24,093 bases of DNA from JBDSGC01 sp046594105. Lineage in GTDB: Bacteria > Acidobacteriota > Thermoanaerobaculia > Gp7-AA8. The stretch lies in NCBI GenBank assembly GCA_046594105.1, contig JBKJQB010000104.1, positions 1-24,093 on the forward strand, written 5' to 3'. Each line of letters starts with the position of its first letter. The first letter of the stretch is position 1. The notes beneath the pieces are model-generated. The model was not told the DNA's origin. It did not search any database and saw only the letters and a list, made by a program, of their open reading frames with translations. Position numbers and translations under genes: made by a program. Shown here one piece after another: positions 8,551-16,036 of this stretch.

Positions 8551-10050
8551 TCATGAGAGCACCACGTACGGAGCGAGTCCGTGCAGCCCGCCTTCCCGGC
8601 CGAATCCAGACTCTTTGAATCCGCCGAATGGCGACGTGGGATCGAACTTGTTGTAGGTGTTGGCCCAGATGACGCCCGCCTTGAGCGCCTGGGCCATCTT
8701 CAGGATGCGCGAGCCCTTCTCGGTCCATACACCTGCAGAGAGCCCGTACGGCGTGTTGTTCGCCTTCTCGATCGCTTCCTCCGGTGTGCGGAACGTCAGA
8801 ACCGAGAGCACCGGCCCGAAGATCTCTTCCTGAGCGATGCGGCTCGATGCGGCCACCCCGGTGAAGAAGGTGGGGCGAAACCAGAAGCCGCGATCGGGCA
8901 CTGAGCAGGACGACTGGAACATCTCCGCCCCCTCCTCGATGCCGCTGTCGACCAGTTCCTGAATCTTCTCGAGCTGCGCGCGTGAGTTGATCGCGCCGAC
9001 GTCGGTGTTCTTGTCGAGAGGATTGCCCACCCGCAACGTGGTGATGCGGTCGCGCAGCTTGCGGATGATCGGTTCGAGCACCGACTCCTGAACGAAGAGG
9101 CGTGACCCGGCACAGCAGACGTGCCCCTGGTTGAAGTAGATGCCGTTGACGATGCCTTCCACAGCCTGATCCAGCGGCGCGTCCTCGAATACGATGTTGG
9201 GTGCCTTGCCTCCCAGCTCCAGGGTCAGCTTCTTCAATGAGCCGGCCACCGATCGACGGATCTTCTTGCCGACTTCGGTGGAGCCGGTGAAGGCGATCTT
9301 GTCGACGTCCGGGTGGCTGACCAGCGCGGCGCCGGTAGCGCCCGCGCCGGTGATGATGTTCACCACGCCCGGGGGCAGTTCGGCCTCCTGGAAAATCGCC
9401 GCCAGCATCAGCGCCGTGAGCGGCGTGGTCTCGGCCGGCTTGAGGACCACGGTATTGCCAGCGGCCAGCGCTGGCGCGATCTTCCAGGCCGCCATCAGCA
9501 GGGGAAAGTTCCAGGGGATGATCTGCGCGGCCACGCCGACCGGCGACACCGTCCGGTTCGGGAAGGCGTACTCCATCTTGTCTGCCCAGCCGGCGTAGTA
9601 GAAGAAGTGGGCCGCGGCCAGCGGGATGTCGATGTCGCGAGACTCCTTGATCGGCTTGCCGCCGTTCATGGTTTCCACCACGGCCAGGGCCCGCGACTTC
9701 TCCTGGATCAGCCGGGCGATGCGGAAGATGTACTTGGCCCGCTCGCTGGCAGAGATTCTGCGCCACACCTTGTCATAGGCGCGACGGGCCTCCCGCACCG
9801 CTCGATCGACATCCTCCGCATCCCCATCGGCCACTTCCGCCAGCGTCTCCTCGGTGGCCGGATTGATGGTCTCGAACCAGCGTTTGGAGTGCGGAGCCAC
9901 GAATTTGCCGCCGATGAAGTGGTCGTAGCGCGATTCGATCCTGACGTGATCGGTCGATTCCAGCGAGGGGGCGTAGTGCCAGTCCACCAGCGAACTGCTG
10001 GCGGCGCCCGGCGTCAGTCGGTCTTTCGTTTCGATGGCTGTGGTGGTCAT
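8551..10050 (-). CDS. NAD(P)-dependent aldehyde dehydrogenase (catalytic)
   Basis: This 499-residue enzyme oxidises an aldehyde to the carboxylic acid. The catalytic residues are present: N181 in IPWNFP, E278 in LELGGKAPN, and the nucleophile C312 in NQGHVCCAGSR, where C312 aligns with Cys302 of ALDH2. The FTGSTEVG and EEIFGPV motifs are also intact. I start at the ATG at 10050; a longer reading from 10107 would overlap deoC and add 19 non-conserved residues. The gap after deoC is 31 bases. The neighbours suggest that acetaldehyde from deoxyribose-5-phosphate cleavage is a substrate, but substrate specificity cannot be read from the sequence. It probably acts together with the truncated downstream paralogue. 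Confidence 0.95.
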   Translation of the reverse strand: MTTTAIETKDRLTPGAASSSLVDWHYAPSLESTDHVRIESRYDHFIGGKFVAPHSKRWFETINPATEETLAEVADGDAEDVDRAVREARRAYDKVWRRISASERAKYIFRIARLIQEKSRALAVVETMNGGKPIKESRDIDIPLAAAHFFYYAGWADKMEYAFPNRTVSPVGVAAQIIPWNFPLLMAAWKIAPALAAGNTVVLKPAETTPLTALMLAAIFQEAELPPGVVNIITGAGATGAALVSHPDVDKIAFTGSTEVGKKIRRSVAGSLKKLTLELGGKAPNIVFEDAPLDQAVEGIVNGIYFNQGHVCCAGSRLFVQESVLEPIIRKLRDRITTLRVGNPLDKNTDVGAINSRAQLEKIQELVDSGIEEGAEMFQSSCSVPDRGFWFRPTFFTGVAASSRIAQEEIFGPVLSVLTFRTPEEAIEKANNTPYGLSAGVWTEKGSRILKMAQALKAGVIWANTYNKFDPTSPFGGFKESGFGREGGLHGLAPYVVLS

Positions 10051-10081
10051 AGTTTGCAAGCCTGCGTGCGCACCGCAGAAT

Positions 10082-11038
10082 TCAGTCCATGGTGAAGTAG
10101 TCGCCACTCTGGTACGCGCCGGTCGTCTCTTTCCTCAGCTGCATCAACACGTCGTTGAGCAGCGAGGAGGCGCCAAAGCGGAACAGGTCGGGAGTCATCC
10201 AGTCCGGCCCCATGGTCTCGTACAGGAGGGTGAGATACGCCAGAGCCAGTTTGGCGTTGGAGATCCCACCCGCCGGCTTCATCCCGATCCGTTTTCCGGT
10301 CTCATGATCAAAATCGCGAATGGCTTCCAGCATCACCAGCGTCACCGGAAGAGTGGCATTCACCGTGACCTTCCCGGTGGAGGTCTTGATGAAATCCGCT
10401 CCTGCGAACATGGCGATCAGCGACGCCCTGCGCACCTGGTCGTAACCGGCAAGCTCCCCCGTCTCCAAAATGACTTTGAGGTGCGCCGGACCGCAGGCTT
10501 CCTTGACCTCGGCCACCTCGTCGAACACTTTCTGGTAGTTGCCCGACAGGAAGGCGCCGCGATCGATCACCATGTCGATCTCGTCTGCCCCCGCCGCAAC
10601 GGCCTGACGCGTTTCCTCGACTTTGATCGACGTGAAGGTCTGACCGCTGGGGAAGCCGGTGGCCACCGAGGCGATGTGCACGCCGCTACCGCTGAGAGCC
10701 TCCTCCACGAAGCCGATCATCGCGGGATACACGCACACGGCAGCCACGTGCGGGATCTCGCGATTGGAAGGCTCGGGGCGCATGGCCTTCTGGCAGAGCG
10801 CCCAGACCTTGCCGCGGGTGTCTTTCCCTTCCAGCGTGGTGAGATCCATCATGCTGATGGCCAGCTTCAGACCCCAGACCTTGGAGTCCTTCTTCAGCGA
10901 CCGCTTTGCCAGCGATGCGGCGCGCTCTTCGACCGCCACCGCATCGACGCCGTGCGCCATCTCCATGGCATCGGCGATGCTCCGGCGAAACGTCGCCGGA
11001 TGAAACGAAGACGGCTGGGTGACGAGCGATTCGCTCAT
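10082..11038 (-). CDS. deoC: Deoxyribose-phosphate aldolase
   Basis: This class I aldolase splits 2-deoxyribose-5-phosphate into acetaldehyde and glyceraldehyde-3-phosphate in deoxynucleoside catabolism. The Schiff-base lysine is K218 in FIKTSTGK, the proton-relay lysine is K254 in GMKPAGGIS, and the relay aspartate is D155 in DEIDMVID. At 318 residues it is longer than the roughly 220-260-residue short DeoC forms because of an N-terminal extension (about 1-55), as in the longer DeoC subgroup. The ATG at 11038 is preceded by GGAGG at 4-base spacing. It is first in an operon with the two aldehyde dehydrogenase genes, whose job would be disposal of the acetaldehyde. Confidence 0.96.
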   Translation of the reverse strand: MSESLVTQPSSFHPATFRRSIADAMEMAHGVDAVAVEERAASLAKRSLKKDSKVWGLKLAISMMDLTTLEGKDTRGKVWALCQKAMRPEPSNREIPHVAAVCVYPAMIGFVEEALSGSGVHIASVATGFPSGQTFTSIKVEETRQAVAAGADEIDMVIDRGAFLSGNYQKVFDEVAEVKEACGPAHLKVILETGELAGYDQVRRASLIAMFAGADFIKTSTGKVTVNATLPVTLVMLEAIRDFDHETGKRIGMKPAGGISNAKLALAYLTLLYETMGPDWMTPDLFRFGASSLLNDVLMQLRKETTGAYQSGDYFTMD

Positions 11039-11115
11039 GGCGCCTCCAAAGTATCACGCCACAGAGGGGTGCTCGCGGCCGGCAGCCATCAGGCCGCCAG
11101 CCGCATCATGAGCTC

Positions 11116-13047
11116 TTACTTGCTGACGCCGCGCCGTCTCTGGAACGCTTCGTTGCGTACGCGCCACACGCCATTATTGAGCGTCCACACATCAGAGAAA
11201 AAGGCTCCGGCGTAGCCACCGAACAGGACCATCTCGTTCCTGGAGTAGTCGAAATCCATACGACCATTCTCGCGAGCCTCAGGCATTCCGTCGGTGGCGA
11301 TCCTCTTCCACGCGCTGCCGTCGAACTCCCAGGTGTCATCGGCGTAGACCTGGGTCTGAACCAGACCGTTGATCTCCAGTCGCAGCCCGCCGAAAAGCAC
11401 CACCTTGTTCGTTCTCGGATCGACGGCCACCTGCGCGCCATAGCGAGCGCCCGGCGTGCCACCGGCGGGCTTGATCTCCGTCCAGCCGCTGCCATCGAAC
11501 GACCACATGTCGCCGAAGCGCGTCAAGACGTCCTGGGAGGTCAGCCTCCCCAGCCCACCGAATAAGACGGTCCGTTTCAGGGTGGGGTCGTACCACATGG
11601 CCGTAAGGTCGCGCGAGGGCGCGGGATTGCGCTTCTGGCGCGACCACAAGGTGCCGTCCCAGGTCCAGGTCTCGTCGAGGTAGTTGGTATCGAATCCGCC
11701 GAACAGAACCGTCTTTTTCAGATTGGCGTCGTAAACCATGCTGCTGCGCCGGCGGGGAGAAGGGGCATCTTTGAGCGAGTCGAACTTCTTCCACGCGGCC
11801 CCATCCCACTCGTATGTGGCGGAGGTGTCGCAGACCACCACCAGCTTCTGCCGGTCGCTGTCGTACGCAGCATTGGGATAGCTGCACACCGACGGTCCCC
11901 CATCGGTGGAGAGCGGGTACCACGTGGCGTTCTGATACTTCCAGAAATCGAACAGCAGGCCGGCGTCGTTGACACCGCCCAGCATCCAGATCGCCTGGTT
12001 GACCGGGTCGGCGGTGAAGCTGGGTAGCGATCGAGCCGCGGGGTCGTGCGTGTCGGACACTTCCAGCCATGCTTTGTTGTTGTAAAGGAAGGCGTTGGAC
12101 CGGGGAACCCCGCTCGTCGCAGCTCCGCCATAGAGAAGTGCCGATCCAACCTCAGGGACGTAGGTGAGCCCACCGCCGAAGACGCGCCCGGCCCGTGCGG
12201 TCAGGTCAATCTTGTTCCAGGTCGTGCCATCCCACTCGTAGGTATCCTCAGACGGCGATGACGAGGTGCAGACTCCTCCGGTGTACAGGAGCGTCTCGGT
12301 CCCGCTGGAGTAGGTGAGCATCCCCTCGTTGACGCAGGTCGGCAGGGCCGGCGGCGTGACCTGCTTCCATGCAGTGGTGGGGGCGTCGTAGATGTACATC
12401 TGCGTCTCGAACTTGTCATTGATGGCCAGCATGACCGTCTGATTCCGCTTGGAGTCGTAAGCGAGCAGGGGCTTGGACACCGCAGGGCCGTCCACCAGAA
12501 TCTGCCGCCAGGTGGTGCCGTCGAACTCCCAGGTGTCGTGAAGAGAGACGGTGGTTTTCCCGTCGGCGGAGAGCTGCGCGCCCCCGAACAGAAGAATCCG
12601 ATCGCGGAGCGGATCGAACGCTGCGCCGGCCAGCTGCCGGACTGCTGGCGAAGCGGGCGTGTCGATCCTGGTCCAGTCGTTGTTCTTGTAAAACCAGGTG
12701 TCGTTGAAATCCGTCTTGCCGGCGTGACCGCCGAACAGCACGACCCGTTCGCGCGACGAGTCGTAAACCAGATCGTGGCCTGAACGCCCTGCCGGGACAT
12801 GCGCGGGGAACCGCTGGGTCCACCGACCGCCCATCCACTCCCATGTGTCGTGAAGCTCGTAGGACATCTTGGTCCCGCCGTCGATGGCCGTCGATCCGCC
12901 AAACAGGACGACGCGCTGGAGGGACGGAGCGTACTGGAGGGGAGAGCGGAAGCGAGCCGAAGGATTGGCGGCAAATGCGGCCGGGGCGATCAGCAGGGCA
13001 GCGAGAATCGGGAAAAGAAAGCTTCGTTTCAGCGAGTGCTCGCTCAT
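11116..13047 (-). CDS. Exported kelch-repeat protein
   Basis: This 643-residue protein has a signal peptide (LFPILAALLIAPAAFA, cleavage near residue 26) and about nine or more kelch-type blades of 50-60 residues. The blades are marked by repeats such as RVVLFGG, RILLFGG, KTVLFGG, RTVLFGG, KVVLFGG and EMVLFGG, each followed by a DTW(E/T)F-like strand. It should fold into one or two extracellular or periplasmic beta-propellers that bind a protein or sugar. No catalytic residues, membrane anchor or sorting motif are visible at the C-terminus (ending RRRGVSK). I start at the ATG at 13047 because it places the positive residues just before the hydrophobic core; a GTG at 13065 is also open and neither has a good Shine-Dalgarno. 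Function is unknown. Confidence 0.9.
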   Translation of the reverse strand: MSEHSLKRSFLFPILAALLIAPAAFAANPSARFRSPLQYAPSLQRVVLFGGSTAIDGGTKMSYELHDTWEWMGGRWTQRFPAHVPAGRSGHDLVYDSSRERVVLFGGHAGKTDFNDTWFYKNNDWTRIDTPASPAVRQLAGAAFDPLRDRILLFGGAQLSADGKTTVSLHDTWEFDGTTWRQILVDGPAVSKPLLAYDSKRNQTVMLAINDKFETQMYIYDAPTTAWKQVTPPALPTCVNEGMLTYSSGTETLLYTGGVCTSSSPSEDTYEWDGTTWNKIDLTARAGRVFGGGLTYVPEVGSALLYGGAATSGVPRSNAFLYNNKAWLEVSDTHDPAARSLPSFTADPVNQAIWMLGGVNDAGLLFDFWKYQNATWYPLSTDGGPSVCSYPNAAYDSDRQKLVVVCDTSATYEWDGAAWKKFDSLKDAPSPRRRSSMVYDANLKKTVLFGGFDTNYLDETWTWDGTLWSRQKRNPAPSRDLTAMWYDPTLKRTVLFGGLGRLTSQDVLTRFGDMWSFDGSGWTEIKPAGGTPGARYGAQVAVDPRTNKVVLFGGLRLEINGLVQTQVYADDTWEFDGSAWKRIATDGMPEARENGRMDFDYSRNEMVLFGGYAGAFFSDVWTLNNGVWRVRNEAFQRRRGVSK

Positions 13048-13151
13048 CGGGTGCGTTGGCCTCACAAAGGATTGATTCGACGAAATTTGCTCCCGTTTCG
13101 AACCGGACCGATCCGAGACAAATTTCCGTCTCTCCTGAGACGATTGAGCGC

Positions 13152-13187
13152 GGAAAAGGAAACGCGCCGGGGGCTCCGGCGCGTTTC
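13152..13187 (-). terminator. Strong intrinsic terminator after the NHLP-like gene
   Basis: A perfect 12-bp stem (arms GAAACGCGCCGG at 13159-13170 and its complement at 13176-13187, 5-base loop) is followed on the minus strand by CTTTTCC. It lies 35 bases after the stop of the 79-residue protein gene and ends that transcription unit before the kelch gene. Confidence 0.85.
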
Positions 13188-13221
13188 GTCAGGACCGCTG
13201 GCTGCGGTCGGTCGGTGGGAT

Positions 13222-13461
13222 TCAGGCGTTCGACGGATGGGGGTGGACGCCGTACTGCTCGGCGATGGAAACCAGCTTCTGCTCGGCGTCGTCTGACCCG
13301 TCGATGCTCGTACGGATTTTCTCGATCTCAGCCAGATCCGCTGCTTCCAGCGCGAATCCGTGAGCCGCGAGCGCTTCCTGAGGATTCTCCATCAGCTTGC
13401 GGCGAAACTCGGGGTGCTCCATGGCGCGCCGCACGACGGCGCCGATCATTTCATTACGCAT
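13222..13461 (-). CDS. Small NHLP/Os1348-like leader-peptide protein
   Basis: This 79-residue protein begins with VVRRAMEHPEFRRKLMENPQ at residues 9-28, then EALAAHGFALEAADLAEIEK. The pattern (helix, PEFR, LxxNPxxAL, then an acidic stretch) resembles the nitrile-hydratase-alpha-like leaders of the NHLP clan, such as the Os1348 type, which serve as precursors of modified peptides in some systems. The tail SDDAEQKLVSIAEQYGVHPHPSNA-like region (57-79) has no Cys and few Ser/Thr but a His-Pro-His-Pro pair. No maturase, peptidase or exporter gene is in the window. Two ATGs stand side by side (13464 and 13461); GGAGGT is 2 bases before the first and 5 before the second, so I prefer the second. It lies 78 bases after the beta-barrel gene and has its own terminator. 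The family call is from pattern recognition only. Confidence 0.7.
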   Translation of the reverse strand: MRNEMIGAVVRRAMEHPEFRRKLMENPQEALAAHGFALEAADLAEIEKIRTSIDGSDDAEQKLVSIAEQYGVHPHPSNA

Positions 13462-13539
13462 CATGTACCTCCGCCGTCCCGTTGGAGCAAACGGTGCGCC
13501 GGGTTCCTGCCGACGGACTGAGCGGCGCCCGGACGCACC

Positions 13540-14862
13540 TCAAATGCGGATGCGCAGAGTGGCCAGAGTCTCTGAGAGATCCAGCTTCTTCGGAGCGGCC
13601 ACGTTGTGTTTTGCCCGCTCGATGGTCAGGTCCACGTTGCGCGCAAACCCGATCCGGACTCCGTAGTCGATCTTGACCCAGTTCCACCAGACGCTCGGCG
13701 CGATGAACGTTTTCGGCCCTTTGAAACGATTCTGCAGACCACTGAGACGGAAGGTGGGCTGGATGGACTGCAGAAGACTCTCACCGCCGACCGAAGGCCC
13801 GAATGCGGTGTTGATCCGGTAACCGGCCTCCAGCTCTTCCGCCTGCCGCTGCAGACCGGCGACCGACTGTTTGGTGAACTGAATGGTGGAGGTCAGGCCG
13901 TGCCACTCGGCGTAAATCCTGCCGCCGGTCTCCTCTTTCCGATTGCCGCTGACCGGAAGCCCCGGCCCCGAGCCCTCGGGACCATCGAGCAGATCGAGCT
14001 CTGCTCCGTAAAACGTTCCGGTCAACCGATCCTCACGCGCCATCCTGCGGCGGTAGTGGAAGGCGATGGCGTCGAATCCGAAAGTCTGCTCCTCGTTCTG
14101 CCAGCGGTATCCGATTCCCTGTCCGAATTGAACGTGCTCGGTCTTCAACACGTACCCTTCCGTTTCCGTGTTGTACAGAATCGGAAATCCTGACTTGTAG
14201 TGCGGGTCAGGAAAAGGCGTGAGCAGCTCCCGGATGCCGTTGTCCCCCGCCAGCGCATTCGCATCGCGAAAGTAGAAGGGATTGCCGCTGGTGGCCTGCA
14301 GCCGCCAGTAAAGATTGCGCCCTACCGAGCCGCCCGCCATGAAGCCGACGTCCTCAAATCGGTTGAATACCGTCGCAGCCAGACCATAGCTTTCGAGCAG
14401 GCGAAGCGGCTGCCGCTCCATCTTCGGGAACTTCCCCATCTGGAGAAAGAGCGAAGTGCCCTGGGGACGCTCCAGAAACTCCGGCTTGATACCGAGGCGC
14501 AGCCACAGCTCATCGGCATCAATCTTCCGGTCTTCGCTGGTGGGATTGCGACGGTACTTGTCTTGGGCGTGGACCTGCGCGTGCGCTAGAAACCAGTTGC
14601 CGTACGCAGCGTCGAGGCGAAGCTGCGCCACGCTTAGCTCGGCGTGCCGCCCTGCCTCCACCGTCTCCTCGAATCCCACGGTCTGCCCACGCGGGAGGAA
14701 CGAAGGAGGGAACGGAAACTTGAGCGGAAAGCGCTCCCGCTTGCTGTCGCGAAGATTCGCGCGAAGCTCCACCCGCTGCTTGAACGTCCATTTCGTATCC
14801 GCGGTCTGGGCGATTGCCGAGGCGGAGATCAGCCACAGGATCGCTGCAAGAATTCGTCGCAT
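13540..14862 (-). CDS. Outer-membrane beta-barrel protein, porin-like
   Basis: This 440-residue protein has a short signal peptide (MRRILAAILWLISASAIA, cleavage after residue 18) and then alternating amphipathic strands rich in aromatic residues with polar turns, as in outer-membrane beta-barrels. It recalls alginate-export-type porins (LWLRLGIKP, QMGKFPKMERQP, FGFDAIAFHYRRR), but the specific family is uncertain. It ends in a beta-strand, LATLRIRI, although the terminal residue is not aromatic. The ATG at 14862 has GAGGA 5 bases upstream. It lies 169 bases after the thioredoxin gene and 78 before the small leader-like gene. The substrate is unknown. Confidence 0.75.
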   Translation of the reverse strand: MRRILAAILWLISASAIAQTADTKWTFKQRVELRANLRDSKRERFPLKFPFPPSFLPRGQTVGFEETVEAGRHAELSVAQLRLDAAYGNWFLAHAQVHAQDKYRRNPTSEDRKIDADELWLRLGIKPEFLERPQGTSLFLQMGKFPKMERQPLRLLESYGLAATVFNRFEDVGFMAGGSVGRNLYWRLQATSGNPFYFRDANALAGDNGIRELLTPFPDPHYKSGFPILYNTETEGYVLKTEHVQFGQGIGYRWQNEEQTFGFDAIAFHYRRRMAREDRLTGTFYGAELDLLDGPEGSGPGLPVSGNRKEETGGRIYAEWHGLTSTIQFTKQSVAGLQRQAEELEAGYRINTAFGPSVGGESLLQSIQPTFRLSGLQNRFKGPKTFIAPSVWWNWVKIDYGVRIGFARNVDLTIERAKHNVAAPKKLDLSETLATLRIRI

Positions 14863-14981
14863 CTAGTCCTCACTACGTCAGGAAAAGCGGGCGGATTGTA
14901 ACAGCCGTTCGTTCGAAGGTCCTCACTCCGGCCGTTCCACGGATTCGCCCTAAGAGCCTCGGCAGAACGTCTTGAAGCGTG

Positions 14982-15027
14982 ATGTTGGCGAAGCCTTGGG
15001 CAACCAGCGCCGCCGGCCGTGCCGGCC
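14982..15027 (-). repeat. GGCCGGCACGGCCGGC repeat just after the thioredoxin gene
   Basis: Read on the minus strand, this 46-base segment starts 4 bases after the thioredoxin stop with GGCCGGCACGGCCGGCGGCG and continues into CTGGTT. A close copy follows the TerB-like gene at 23212-23257 in the same orientation relative to its gene. The core can fold as a hairpin. Confidence 0.75.
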
Positions 15028-15031
15028 CGGC

Positions 15032-15472
15032 CTAGCTGAGGTACTGGCGGATCGCCGACTCGATGCTGGCGCGAGGATGCGCTCCGGTGATCCGTCCCCG
15101 CTCCACACCATCCTTGAAGAACACCAGCAGAGGGATGCCTTGAACGCGAAAGGCCGCGGCGGTGCTCTTGTTGTCGTCGACGTTCAACTTTGCGAATCGA
15201 ATGTCCGAACGCTCGCTGGCCAGTTGCTCCAGGATCGGCGCGATGGTCCGACAAGGCCCGCACCATGGCGCCCAGAAGTCGACCACCGAAGATCCTCGGG
15301 CGATGGTGGCGGCAAACGTGGCGTCGCTGATTTCGAGCGGATGGCCGGAGTCTCCGGAAGCAGCGGCCAGTTCCTCTTTGCAACGCCCGCACACCGCCTT
15401 CTTCCCCTCACCGACTGCCGGCACCCGGTTGGCCTGGCCGCACGAGGCACATCGAACAACCTTCGTTTCCAT
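15032..15472 (-). CDS. trxC: Thioredoxin with N-terminal zinc-ribbon-like region, TrxC type
   Basis: This 146-residue protein reduces protein disulfides in the cytoplasm. The thioredoxin fold (about 45-146) has the WCGPC active site (C71, C74) and the cis-proline P114 in GIPLL. The first 40 residues carry two Cys pairs, C8/C11 (CASC) and C28/C31 (CGRC), the zinc-binding layout of thioredoxin 2. No signal peptide is present. I start at the ATG at 15472, which has GGAGG 5 bases upstream; a GTG five codons earlier is less likely. It follows the PCYCGC-motif gene by 50 bases, so the two are probably cotranscribed. That pairing hints at a thiol-related role for the neighbour but does not prove one. 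Confidence 0.94.
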   Translation of the reverse strand: METKVVRCASCGQANRVPAVGEGKKAVCGRCKEELAAASGDSGHPLEISDATFAATIARGSSVVDFWAPWCGPCRTIAPILEQLASERSDIRFAKLNVDDNKSTAAAFRVQGIPLLVFFKDGVERGRITGAHPRASIESAIRQYLS

Positions 15473-15522
15473 GGCGCCCTCCGTCACGGTGAGACCGCTT
15501 GCGAATCAAACGCCAGCGCCTG

Positions 15523-15996
15523 TTACGACGACGGCGGAGGATTCCCGCCGTTGAAGGCAACGTCCGCAGCCTTCTGCGATGCCTCGACCGGCATCCCGTT
15601 CTGCCAATCCATCCAGGCCTGCACCGCCTCGTGCTGACAGACCTGACACTCCTCGGCGTGACTGGTCTGGAAGCAGGTCAGCAGCGATGCATGTCCGCGC
15701 TCTTCGTGACAATGGCAATAGCAGTACATCTTCGAGAGGCGATCGGGAATCTGCGCAGCTTTCGTGTAGGCATCCATCGCCGCGGCGTTGGTCAGCATCG
15801 CGGGAAGAAGGACCGGAGCTCCCGCGTCGGGCACGGGATCGCGGGAAGCCATGCTCATCTCGTGGCGAGGCGGAGCGGCCGCAGGCGAGACCGGCGTGGG
15901 CGTGACGGGCCGGGGGACTTGCGCGGCATCGATGCGTTCGCGCGCGCACGCCATGGTCAGAAGCAATGCCAGGAGGATGGTGGCTGTCCGATTCAT
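15523..15996 (-). CDS. PCYCGC-motif exported protein, probable lipoprotein
   Basis: This 157-residue protein starts MNRTATILLALLLTMACARE, a signal sequence ending in a lipobox-like TMAC (not ideal at -3 and -2). A Pro/Ala-rich stretch follows. The C-terminal half has CYCHC, then GH, a Cys-Phe, a His and a final CxxC (ECQVC), the layout of the PCYCGC domain of unknown function known from Bacillus lipoproteins, here with Met-Tyr in place of the leading Pro. The spaced Cys and His residues suggest metal binding, which is inference. A longer frame from 16332 exists but runs through the GNAT gene on the other strand, so I reject it. It is divergent from the GNAT gene with 40 bases between starts and is probably cotranscribed with trxC. 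No Shine-Dalgarno is seen. Confidence 0.82.
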   Translation of the reverse strand: MNRTATILLALLLTMACARERIDAAQVPRPVTPTPVSPAAAPPRHEMSMASRDPVPDAGAPVLLPAMLTNAAAMDAYTKAAQIPDRLSKMYCYCHCHEERGHASLLTCFQTSHAEECQVCQHEAVQAWMDWQNGMPVEASQKAADVAFNGGNPPPSS

Positions 15997-16020
15997 GCCG
16001 GGGGAAACCGCAGGAGCCTG

Positions 16021-16029
16021 TGCTCTAAT
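16021..16029 (+). promoter_or_regulatory. Extended -10 for the GNAT gene, leaderless type
   Basis: TGC followed by TCTAAT forms an extended -10. The hexamer ends 8 bases before the TTG start at 16037, so transcription should begin about at the start codon. No Shine-Dalgarno is present. Confidence 0.5.
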
Positions 16030-16036
16030 CCGGCGC

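Noticed and set aside
10051..10107. Longer N-terminus of the catalytic aldehyde dehydrogenase
   Set aside because: It would overlap deoC and adds 19 residues that do not fit the family; the ATG at 10050 is preferred.
11022..11060. Leaderless promoter for deoC (TACTTT close before the ATG)
   Set aside because: The gene has a strong GGAGG ribosome-binding site that such a start would remove, so the match is probably chance.
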